Shown here: piece by piece, positions 28,701 to 34,263 of the stretch
Position numbering within the stretch: the stretch's first letter is position 1
Layout: each line of letters opens with the position of its first letter
Assembly (NCBI GenBank): GCA_000433015.1
Contig: HF998013.1
Coordinates: forward strand, 57,712 to 99,623
DNA from: Firmicutes bacterium CAG:631
GTDB taxonomy: Bacteria > Bacillota_I > Bacilli_A > RFN20 > CAG-631
DNA length: 41,912 nt
Reading direction: 5' to 3'
The notes under the pieces: generated by a model
The model's input: only the letters and a program-made list of their open reading frames with translations
Databases searched by the model: none
What the model was told of the DNA's origin: nothing
Position numbers and translations under genes: made by a program

Positions 28701-30743
28701 GCTGAAGAAATTCGTTTAGCAAATGGAACCATTATCGTTGATGATTTAAGAGATAGAGTTGTTGTTATTGAAAATATGTCTTGGGAAGCTGTTGAAACTT
28801 CAGCTCCAGCTGAAGCAACAATTACTTTAGAAAATGCAGTTATTGCATCTTTAAATGGTGTTGCTTATGAAGAAGGCAGAAAAACTTTAGTTGGAGACGT
28901 TGTTTCAATTAAAAAAGCAGATTCTGTTGAAAACTTCATTAAATGGCAACAAGATGGTGTAGATGTTAGTTCTACATTAAATGCTGGTGTTTTAATTACT
29001 GCTGATGAAGGATACACCTTTACATTAGAAGAAAGTACAACAATTACTGCTGTTTCTAAAACTGCAGTTGCAACAGAAGGTAAATTTGATGTTGCAGTTG
29101 GACTTGATGGTTATGGAACATTGATGTCTTATTGGACAACAGGACAAACCATTCAAAAAGGCACAACATTAGCTAATGAATGGAGAACACTTGTTACAGT
29201 AGATGTAAATGGTAAAATTACTGCTATTAGTTATGGAGTACATTCCCCAGTTACTGTTGGTGAAGGTTTCGTTATTGCTGGACACGATGCAACTGTCAAT
29301 GAATTCTTAACTTATGCATTAGGTACAGATACAGTAATTAATGATGAAAATAGAAATACAATCTATACTAATTTATTAGCAATGGCTAATGATTTAACAC
29401 TTAGTGTTACTGATGGTGTTTTAACAGTAACAAAGACTACTGTAGAACCAGAACCTACTCCTGATTATTCTATTGGTCAAATTACAGAAGCTAATCAAGA
29501 ATATACAGTTAGAGGTGTTGTCGTAGCTAAAAGTAATCAAGCATTAGTTGTTTCTGATGGAACAAATAGTGTTTATGTTTATGATAGAGACATAGTTTCT
29601 AATTTTTCAATTGGTGATTATGTTGAAGTCACTGGAGGCGTAACTTCTTATAATAAAGCATTTCAATTTGCTTATAATGGAAACCCTGCTGTTAGTGTTA
29701 CAAAACTTGATGAAGATCCAGCTTTAACAATTCCAGAAGCAACTTTATTAACTACTGAAATAGTTAATAGTTGGACGACAGCTGAAGCATTTACAACAGC
29801 AGATATTAAAGAATATACTTGGACTGCTGTTGCTGGAAAATCTGGAAACTATGATACATTAAATCTTGCAGGTGCTGATGTCACAATTGAACCAATTGGT
29901 ATAGATAGTGATGTTTATACAATTGTTACTGGAAAAACTTATGAAGTTAAAGCTTACTTTATAGGATACTATAATTATGCTAGTATTGTTTTGACAGAAT
30001 TAAAAGAAGTTGTTATTCCTGTAGAAGGAATTACCATTGAAGCAAATAGAACAGAAGTTACAGTTGGCCAAAGTGTTACTTTCACTGCAACTTTAACTCC
30101 TCAAGGAGCTTTTGGTGAAGTTACCTATGCAATTACTGAAGGTACTGAACTTGGCTCTATAGAAGGAAATGTTTTAACTACAACTGGTGCTGGAACAATT
30201 AAAGTTCAAGCTAGTGTTGATGAACTTACAAGTAATGAAGTAATCATTACGATTACAGAAGCTACTGAACCTGCTCCAGAAACACCTGTCGAAACTTCCT
30301 TTGAAATGAAAGGATTTGCAACAACTGCTGGTGGTTATCAAGAAGAGGATCAAACTGCAGAATTTGATGGTGTAACTTATGTAGCTAAAAACTATATTGG
30401 GCAATCAGGTCAAATTTGTGGAAAAGAAACATCAGTTAGTAAGAATTTTCAACTTGCTAATACAACTGAAATGCCAGGGGTAATTACAAAAATTGAAATT
30501 ATCTCTACTGCAACTGGCACCAATAAATTTTCTGCTAGCATGAAGGTTGCTGTTGGAACTACTTCTCAAGCAGATGTGGCATCAGTTGAAAATTGTATAG
30601 ATGGTACATTAACTTCAAATACGCACATGACTTTTGAATTTGATGTAGCAGAAGGAATTACTTATTTTAAATTACTTTCTGAAGCAAAATTTACTAGTGG
30701 TAGTTTAACTGGCTGTACAATTAAAATTACTTACATGGTATAA
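22776..30743 (+). CDS. Giant modular surface lipoprotein (2655 residues), function unknown
   Basis: The start is ATG 22776, with AAAGGGGA before it; upstream codons in this frame lie in the promoter. The signal peptide ends in the lipobox LVLTGC (lipidated Cys24) and a Ser/Thr/Gly/Pro tether runs to about 70. Modules in order: A1 89-284; OB-fold pair about 295-480; InlB-B-like repeats B1 482-549 and B2 550-621; A2 646-831; A3 841-1044; A4 1053-1246; B3 1252-1324; A5 1342-1521; B4 1523-1592; B5 about 1598-1686; C1 1689-1808; beta-helix-like segment about 1811-2007; B6 about 2009-2100; C2 2102-2220; OB pair about 2229-2405; Big_2-like domain about 2412-2505; a C-terminal beta domain with three Cys to 2655. 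There is no sortase motif or C-terminal membrane helix. It is likely a long surface-exposed fibre or adhesin; no catalytic motif was recognised. Confidence 0.85.
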   Translation: MNSKKLFKTLLWSLAGLTLVLTGCTKKGPSSSTSSPSSPSTGGTSSSPIGGSDSSGSQSDTPVPPEPETLALDVVFNWDTNVHVTEEGMSIWTDRYVDGTIAPLSDNVSGLAADRRTTNPEGDYRWNFAVDANGYIVYASWGTNAGYGGPSDGFYYRPISQWDKNEVTNTGTGNDDFPVFAIGGDWAPWPAETCTHYDYVIPEGGFIITGRGEDANGFVKFLDYLYADRTFTSDEVVAMQESNSLLELETEKGYFDDYYVFINEDKQLEVMSREDAGDETPAYLCEPEDAPTDLYDDIADVITMENDTEVTVRGVITNMYADGVLVIADNTGSVLVKDTTLQYVPAKSERVYVLNDTVRVEGTFSVIDGQNTITPTAEPEVLSKYWDITAPSPMEIVNYETQWVVANQNKVVSLKEIIYVETTGEISTFKDSNDNVYKGRNITLPAGAEANDKFDIKAVLQVENENEVVFRINSANDVTGYATVTLVNGTFKGTEESVKDFALGSKVVIVADDKPGERFVRWTSGDSVATTKEYEIPVNGDVIWTAEYASDATITVVNGTIDGYDETSLTLPVDTEVTIIANQPELGYVFAGWYQDDVLVSDQATYTFTLKNNVTYTAQFEREVNPDPVEGAITPDVINENINSNQIAIYTDYEINGKLPQTSEYDSTKYTFNHTWSTVIAVDEHGKVLALGFSHWLGYGGAYNGPDVPFNGFSQYPDLLNKDNPAFAVSENWAPWNPEDGSKYSALWNFVVPEGGFLVGVNGAAKTGQLLALLMDDPDLETKVAQGGDSYNYSHLKADYPDGIPEYMRVYLTWDNKLVFDNEKNVKATPTIINPQEQTSEFAIWSDTWVNGTIAPESPNTWGKVPEGRKTFMTPTDETGASVAGFTFGVNAQGKLVYASYGLNAGYASPADEFYSRIGESGTANPIFSVSDNFMSWGEDMADGKDDGYWRQFELVVPEGGFVFTLTDPTDPGLIAIMNMLMDGIVDTPYSADNPVPTNNDMLFGTIYGGGLVADGAWDHFTFSLTKMGKIEVVDDNAPTEDTPQENVDPYKDTYSVFVEDSENAVASGIDPTRTAVVESEERNTEKYLDDSALNYEHLYIAVDSEGRIAYLVFAPSAGHGTAYADSYYRNSYYAYGTRDEGELPDHEFGTDRVNPALVVDTESELSWGFYSVWQIVVPQDGFVVVAKGDAANEFLNEIFGKTFDLSTTTTRFAAAAEINRDLELHASVSDDTRIELNRETLEVTVNAGLATTKAYVQVVGGTFKDETVTQKIVDKNTNVTVVANDQPGQTFLGWYNGDELLSNDKEYTHLVEDSITLTAKFAIAEQGFAYEVLNPETDPDGKFAVYTDEEVNGTTAPLSENTWGNVPEGRKTFFKEIQYRYGYTIAVDAEGYIVYASYGLNNGYGSPADGFYSRVGGEGKNNPIFYVADNWAPWPDPNFGSFDWVVPEGGFVVTGLATHPTMVNLIKHLTGATSVPTNNNALFETQTADGSLDKWHLSLTEVGNIRVQDRTNLQDTPAYVTSLVTVTGGTVNGETTANLEVNSMVSVVADTQDGHVFAGWYNEWNELVSDQATYTFKLGADDVTLTAKYEKEYEPDTVEVTVNVENATITTVDDVPYVDGETKIYAGDVVTVTKAADVEFVKWQQDGVDVSSSLKDGVTILRDEAYTFTAQEGTTTIKAVVKQEYASGSFDLMVGIDGYGSLNSYWEAGQSIKVGTTMANAFRMVLLVNEEGTITQVLPVLSTDRLVVEEGFAIVGHLTPFNELLSYMLGETIEADESNKTELLAKLDARKADYRLAVENGVLTISKLVAINRTDLIEMIDKAEENDVVKIGATTIDITDIALTKNIILQGVNQESTILTSSKHISTSLQGMKDLTLQTLCHIDVAENAHTSFENVTITVTEETMPGVRGEGAIRFLGNNGAVVVKNSTLNGTLWVMGTEENQDLSGITGNNIHAIQSGIVYHANTETATANMSAEEIRLANGTIIVDDLRDRVVVIENMSWEAVETSAPAEATITLENAVIASLNGVAYEEGRKTLVGDVVSIKKADSVENFIKWQQDGVDVSSTLNAGVLITADEGYTFTLEESTTITAVSKTAVATEGKFDVAVGLDGYGTLMSYWTTGQTIQKGTTLANEWRTLVTVDVNGKITAISYGVHSPVTVGEGFVIAGHDATVNEFLTYALGTDTVINDENRNTIYTNLLAMANDLTLSVTDGVLTVTKTTVEPEPTPDYSIGQITEANQEYTVRGVVVAKSNQALVVSDGTNSVYVYDRDIVSNFSIGDYVEVTGGVTSYNKAFQFAYNGNPAVSVTKLDEDPALTIPEATLLTTEIVNSWTTAEAFTTADIKEYTWTAVAGKSGNYDTLNLAGADVTIEPIGIDSDVYTIVTGKTYEVKAYFIGYYNYASIVLTELKEVVIPVEGITIEANRTEVTVGQSVTFTATLTPQGAFGEVTYAITEGTELGSIEGNVLTTTGAGTIKVQASVDELTSNEVIITITEATEPAPETPVETSFEMKGFATTAGGYQEEDQTAEFDGVTYVAKNYIGQSGQICGKETSVSKNFQLANTTEMPGVITKIEIISTATGTNKFSASMKVAVGTTSQADVASVENCIDGTLTSNTHMTFEFDVAEGITYFKLLSEAKFTSGSLTGCTIKITYMV
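23040..23627 (+). repeat. Module A1 of the giant lipoprotein
   Basis: First of five related ~190-residue units. Diagnostic pieces are IWTDRYVDGTIAPLS, FAVDANGYIVYASWG, GYGGPSDGFYYR, GGDWAPWP and VIPEGGFIITGRG. The unit closes with a strand pair ending ETPAYL. I recognise no named family. Confidence 0.8.
24711..25268 (+). repeat. Module A2 of the giant lipoprotein
   Basis: Second copy, more diverged: IAIYTDYEINGKLP, IAVDEHGKVLALGF, NPAFAVSENWAPWN and FVVPEGGFLVGVNG. It directly follows the B1-B2 repeat pair. Confidence 0.75.
25296..25907 (+). repeat. Module A3 of the giant lipoprotein
   Basis: Third copy: FAIWSDTWVNGTIAPES, VPEGRKTF, VNAQGKLVYASYGLNAGYA, NPIFSVSDNF and LVVPEGGFVFT. The VPEGRKTF and ASYGLN pieces are shared closely with A5. 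Confidence 0.8.
25932..26513 (+). repeat. Module A4 of the giant lipoprotein
   Basis: Fourth and most diverged copy: YSVFVEDSENAV, IAVDSEGRIAYLVFAPSAGHG, NPALVVDTESELSWG and IVVPQDGFVVVAKGD. The core strand pattern is retained while the NWAPW box is lost. Confidence 0.65.
26799..27338 (+). repeat. Module A5 of the giant lipoprotein
   Basis: Fifth copy: FAVYTDEEVNGTTAPLS, VPEGRKTF, IAVDAEGYIVYASYGLN, GYGSPADGFYSRVG, ADNWAPWP and WVVPEGGFVVTG. It is closest to A3 and A1. Confidence 0.8.
27840..28199 (+). repeat. Module C1, compact relative of module A
   Basis: A 120-residue unit: FDLMVGIDGYGSLNSYW, LVNEEGTITQVLP and VVEEGFAIVGHLTPFNELLSYMLG. The second half mirrors the VD..G.I and V.EGGFV..G pieces of module A. 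Confidence 0.65.
29079..29435 (+). repeat. Module C2, compact relative of module A
   Basis: A 119-residue partner of C1: FDVAVGLDGYGTLMSYW, VTVDVNGKITAIS and VGEGFVIAGHDATVNEFLTYALG. As with C1, it directly follows an InlB-B-like repeat (B6) containing KWQQDGVDVSS. Confidence 0.7.
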
Positions 30744-30776
30744 TTGCAATCAAAGTTATAATAAGTATAAAAAGAT

Positions 30777-30808
30777 AACAAGGTCGAGAAATCGGCCTTG
30801 TTTTTTTG
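30777..30808 (+). terminator. Terminator of the giant lipoprotein gene
   Basis: An 11-bp stem (30777-30787 with 30792-30802, one T-G pair) with a GAAA loop and a seven-base T-run. Confidence 0.94.
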
Positions 30809-30826
30809 TTCTATCTAAAAATTGAA

Positions 30827-30854
30827 TTGTATTTTTAAAAAAATATGTTAAAAT
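30827..30854 (+). promoter_or_regulatory. Promoter of the membrane protein gene at 30891
   Basis: TTGTAT (30827-30832), a 16-base spacer and TAAAAT (30849-30854) preceded by TGT, an extended -10. Confidence 0.65.
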
Positions 30855-30890
30855 AAATATTAACGAAGATAAATAAAGGGAGTGTTATTT

Positions 30891-31349
30891 ATGGTCAGTA
30901 GAAGTGGGAAAATTAGTATTGCAGGAAGTGTTTTATTTATCACTGCAATTCTATATTTATTTTTACCTGTTTATAGTGCTACCATTGAAAATTTTACTTT
31001 TAGTTGTAGTATTATAACCATGTTAATTAAAGGTGGCTTTACAGGAGCTAGTTTTTTACAAGTCATTCAATATTTTTTACCAATGGTTATTTTAATTGTC
31101 GCAGGTTGTTTTGCAGTAGGTGGAAAATTTAAATATAAATATGTCATTGTTGGATTATGTGTTGCAGCTATTGCTGCTTTATGTTGGATTTTCTTTGATC
31201 TATCTTTAGTTGAAGAATTATTATCACAATATGATTTTGGTAATGTTACAGTAAAAGATGGTACAGGAATTGGTTTATTTGTCAGTTTGATATTAATTCT
31301 ATGGGCAGGATTTACCGTTTTCTTTGCTAAAGGAAGAAATACATTTTAA
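30891..31349 (+). CDS. Small four-helix membrane protein, function unknown
   Basis: A 152-residue protein with about four hydrophobic helices (about 9-27, 57-75, 84-102, 128-147). A loop between the first two may face outside. No family is recognised. An in-frame GTG at 30882 overlaps the ribosome site GGGAG, so ATG 30891 is chosen. It has its own promoter and terminator immediately after the giant lipoprotein gene. A functional link to that gene is possible but rests only on adjacency. Confidence 0.7.
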   Translation: MVSRSGKISIAGSVLFITAILYLFLPVYSATIENFTFSCSIITMLIKGGFTGASFLQVIQYFLPMVILIVAGCFAVGGKFKYKYVIVGLCVAAIAALCWIFFDLSLVEELLSQYDFGNVTVKDGTGIGLFVSLILILWAGFTVFFAKGRNTF

Positions 31350-31372
31350 AACAAGTGCAAACTTGTTTTTTT
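31349..31372 (+). terminator. Terminator after the membrane protein gene
   Basis: An 8-bp stem AAACAAGT/ACTTGTTT with a GCAA loop (31349-31356 with 31361-31368) and a T-run. It starts at the last base of the stop codon. Confidence 0.88.
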
Positions 31373-31403
31373 ATGTTAAAATAGTATAAGGAGGAAACCA
31401 TTC

Positions 31404-32126
31404 ATGGCAAAACTTTTCTATCAAGAAAAAATTCAAATTTCTAAAGAAATGTTAAATGAAAATGGAAATTTAACGAATCATGCAATTTTACATCTTTTTC
31501 AAGATGTTGCTGGTGTCCATGCTGCACAATTAAAAATTGATTATATTGAATTAAATAAAAGAAATTTAATGTGGGTTGTTGTTCGCAATCGGCATCAAGT
31601 TTTTCAATCTCCAAAATGTGGAGAAACGGTTCTAGTATCAACATGGCCTCATCCGAATAAACGTTTAGATTTTGATCGTGAATATCGTATTGAAAGTCTT
31701 CATGGAGATATTTATATTCAAGGAGATAGTAAATGGTGTATTTTAGATAAAATACAAAAACGAATGGTCATGGTAAAGGATTTATTACCTGTTGATAGTG
31801 AATATGTAGAAATACATAATTTTTCTACACCTCTAGTACAAATCAATGTTAAAGGAACTTTAAATGAAAAAACATGGACTTTTCAAGTAAATAAAAATCA
31901 AATTGATCAAAACAATCATTTAAATAATACGGAATATGCTTCAATGATTGATCAATGTTTGAAAGATTTAAATGTTCAAGCAAGTCTATTTGAAATTAAT
32001 TTTGTAAAAGAAACAAAGTTAAATCAAATTCTAGAATTTAAATATTATGAAGATAATGAAAATCTTTATTTTGAGGGATATGTTGAAGGAAATTTACATG
32101 TTAAAGTAAAGGTCATTTGCCAATGA
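31404..32126 (+). CDS. Acyl-ACP thioesterase (FatA/FatB-type, double hotdog)
   Basis: A 240-residue protein with two hotdog halves. The N-terminal half has LFQDVAGVHA and WVVVRNRHQVFQSP..ETVLVSTWP; the second half has the catalytic DQNNHLNNTEYASM, an N-x-H-x-N-N motif. It releases free fatty acids from acyl carrier protein. AAGGAGG precedes the ATG. Its TGA overlaps the next ATG (ATGA), starting a four-gene chain of overlapping genes through surE. Confidence 0.88.
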   Translation: MAKLFYQEKIQISKEMLNENGNLTNHAILHLFQDVAGVHAAQLKIDYIELNKRNLMWVVVRNRHQVFQSPKCGETVLVSTWPHPNKRLDFDREYRIESLHGDIYIQGDSKWCILDKIQKRMVMVKDLLPVDSEYVEIHNFSTPLVQINVKGTLNEKTWTFQVNKNQIDQNNHLNNTEYASMIDQCLKDLNVQASLFEINFVKETKLNQILEFKYYEDNENLYFEGYVEGNLHVKVKVICQ

Positions 32127-32680
32127 AAAAAGTTTTAGCGTTTGCTCATCAATTATTAGCGGATGTTCTTACAAAAGATGATTTATGCATTGATATGACT
32201 GTCGGTAATGGCAATGATACGATTTTTTTAGCAAAGATAGTTAAACATGTTTATGGATTTGATATTCAAAAAGAAGCGATTATGCAAACTAAACAAAGAT
32301 TAAAGGATGAAAAATTAAATAATGTTACTTTATATTTAGATAATCATGCTCATTTATCTTCTTATGGATTTTGTGCCATCAAAGGAATTATTTTTAATTT
32401 AGGATATTTGCCTCATGGCGATAAAAAGATTACAACACAACCGGATACGACCATTTTAGCATTACAACAAGCTTTATCTTGTTTAAAAAAAGATGGAGTT
32501 TGTGTTTGTGTCATTTATCCAGGACATAATATGGGATTTCAAGAATCAAAAGAGATTGAGCAATTTGTGCAACAATTGGATCAAAAGCAATATGAGGTAT
32601 TAAAATATGCCTTTATCAATCAAATGAACCAACCTCCTTATCTCATTGCTATTCAAAAATTAAAGGAGGAAATTGCATGA
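32123..32680 (+). CDS. mnmM: tRNA methyltransferase MnmM (YtqB family)
   Basis: A 185-residue class I methyltransferase of the small rRNA_methylase-like family. Motif I is CIDMTVGNGNDTIFLAK and the family-specific motif is IIFNLGYLPHGDK. In Bacillus and Staphylococcus this family methylates the aminomethyl group at the tRNA wobble uridine. A TTG at 32117 is in frame, but ATG 32123 overlaps the preceding stop as ATGA, which is preferred. It ends with another ATGA overlap into rdgB. Confidence 0.85.
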   Translation: MKKVLAFAHQLLADVLTKDDLCIDMTVGNGNDTIFLAKIVKHVYGFDIQKEAIMQTKQRLKDEKLNNVTLYLDNHAHLSSYGFCAIKGIIFNLGYLPHGDKKITTQPDTTILALQQALSCLKKDGVCVCVIYPGHNMGFQESKEIEQFVQQLDQKQYEVLKYAFINQMNQPPYLIAIQKLKEEIA

Positions 32681-33282
32681 AAAAAAATACGATTCTATTA
32701 GCAACATCTAATTTAAACAAAAAAAATGAATATGAAGAAATTTTATCTTCTTATCAATTATATACGCTTCAAGAAAAAGAAATTGCTTTTAAAGTAAAAG
32801 AAAATGGCAAAACTTTTCAAGAAAATGCCTTTATAAAAGCAAAAGAAGCGGCTTCTTTTTGCAATGAAATGGTTTTGGCCGATGATTCAGGATTAATTAT
32901 TGATGCCTTGCCACATATATTAGGTGTCCATTCTGCTCGATTTAAAAAAAAGAAAACGTATCCTGAAAAATGTGCGATTATTCTAAAAAAAATGAAAAAC
33001 ATCAAAAAGAGGACGGCTCGGTTTGTCTGTACTCTTTGCTTGATTACCAAAGAAAAAGAAGTATATTATTTTGAAGGTGTTTGTGAAGGAACCATTGCCT
33101 TATCTTATCAAGGAGAAAATGGGTTTGGTTATGATCCTATTTTTATTCCAAATGGTTTTAAACAAACTTTTGCAGAAATGACTGAAGAAGAAAAAAATCA
33201 AATATCTCATCGAAAAAAAGCGACGGATCAATTGTTAAAATTTTTAAAGGAGAGAGAAAATGAACATATTATTAACCAATGA
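32677..33282 (+). CDS. rdgB: dITP/XTP pyrophosphatase (RdgB/HAM1 family)
   Basis: A 201-residue house-cleaning nucleotidase that hydrolyses non-canonical purine triphosphates. Family motifs: ATSNLNKKNEYEEIL at the N-terminus, LADDSGLIIDAL with the catalytic acidic residues, GFGYDPIFIP, TFAEMTEEEKNQISHR. GGAGG lies in the end of the preceding gene. Its last 23 bases overlap the start of surE. Confidence 0.93.
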   Translation: MKKNTILLATSNLNKKNEYEEILSSYQLYTLQEKEIAFKVKENGKTFQENAFIKAKEAASFCNEMVLADDSGLIIDALPHILGVHSARFKKKKTYPEKCAIILKKMKNIKKRTARFVCTLCLITKEKEVYYFEGVCEGTIALSYQGENGFGYDPIFIPNGFKQTFAEMTEEEKNQISHRKKATDQLLKFLKERENEHIINQ

Positions 33283-34000
33283 TGATGGCTTTCAAGCACC
33301 AGGAATTGAAATATTAGAATCTATTTTAAAGTCTTATGGAACGGTTTATGTTGTAGCACCACAACAAGGGAAAAGTGGGGCGTCGGCAAGTCTAACAATT
33401 AATCGTTGGATTAATTTAAAAAAAATTGATGATTTTCATTATGCAGTGGACGGGAATCCAGTGGATTGCGTTATTTATGGCTTAAATGCTTTGAATGTAA
33501 AGTTTGATTTAGTCGTCAGTGGTTGTAATAATGGTTATAATCTTTCTTTTGATAGTATTTATTCAGGAACCGTAGGAGCATGTTTTCAAGCATTGGTAGG
33601 AAAGATTCCAGCCGTTGCTTTTTCAGCCGACTACAACCATTTTTCCAATTTAAAACATGAAATTCCAAAAGTAATGGATTACATTTTGTCTCATCACTTA
33701 CCAAGTAATCAATATTTATTAAATGTCAATTTACCTATAGCAAAATATGAAACATCAAAAGGAATTTGTTTTACTAGACAATATCATCGTCAAATTGTCT
33801 ATCAATGCAAACAAGATCAAGATCAAATTCTTTTATCTAGAAAAGAACTCATTCAACCCACACAATCTTTAGAAGATGATGTTTATGCGGTTCAACAAGG
33901 ATATGTTTCAATCACCCCTTTACAAATGACTCGTTTTAGTGAATCTTTATATCAAGAATTACTTTTAAAAATCAAGGATTCTGTTGACAATTTGAATTAA
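33260..34000 (+). CDS. surE: 5'/3'-nucleotidase SurE
   Basis: A 246-residue SurE. The metal site is MNILLTNDDGF at the N-terminus, then DGNPVDCVIYGL and SGCNNGYNLSFDSIYSGTVGA (split here), where the canonical motif is SGINxGxN. Function is dephosphorylation of nucleoside monophosphates. The ATG at 33260 lies inside rdgB with GGAGAG upstream. The valS promoter overlaps its final codons. Confidence 0.92.
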   Translation: MNILLTNDDGFQAPGIEILESILKSYGTVYVVAPQQGKSGASASLTINRWINLKKIDDFHYAVDGNPVDCVIYGLNALNVKFDLVVSGCNNGYNLSFDSIYSGTVGACFQALVGKIPAVAFSADYNHFSNLKHEIPKVMDYILSHHLPSNQYLLNVNLPIAKYETSKGICFTRQYHRQIVYQCKQDQDQILLSRKELIQPTQSLEDDVYAVQQGYVSITPLQMTRFSESLYQELLLKIKDSVDNLN

Positions 34001-34012
34001 AATTTGTATTAT
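33984..34012 (+). promoter_or_regulatory. Promoter of the valS T-box transcript
   Basis: A consensus TTGACA (33984-33989), a 17-base spacer and TATTAT (34007-34012). The -35 is inside surE. Confidence 0.85.
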
Positions 34013-34017
34013 TGAAA

Positions 34018-34246
34018 TATACAAGGAAAAGAAGGAGTAAAGTTGTCTTATCTTAATAGAGAGTCATTGTTTGGTGAAAAATGATAAGAGAGCAACTTGA
34101 AGGTCGTCTTGGAGTATATTGAATGAAAAAGAGTAGTTCAATCGTGACTTAGCGTTAATAAGAAATGAGGGTATTTACATTTTTGTAAATAAACTAAGGT
34201 GGTACCGCGTTTTTAAACGTCCTTAGAAAAGAGGATGTTTTTTTTA
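34018..34246 (+). ncRNA. T-box leader, valine-specific, controlling valS
   Basis: Stem I includes AGTAA (S-turn) near 34036, AGAGAG at 34057, a TTTGGTGAAA apical loop, and the specifier strand GAA-G-GTC-G at 34099-34106, giving the Val codon GUC (34103-34105). The T-box bulge motif AAGGTGGTACCGCG is at 34196-34209. The terminator is AACGTCCT/AGGATGTT (34216-34223 with 34232-34239) and a T-run. Uncharged tRNA-Val should stabilise the antiterminator and permit valS expression. This leader fills the 263-base gap. Confidence 0.95.
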
Positions 34247-34263
34247 TTTTAGGAGGAAACAAT

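Noticed and set aside
31363..31390. TTGTTT and TATAAG as a promoter for the thioesterase gene.
   Set aside because: The -35 is in a terminator T-run and transcription would start after the Shine-Dalgarno sequence.
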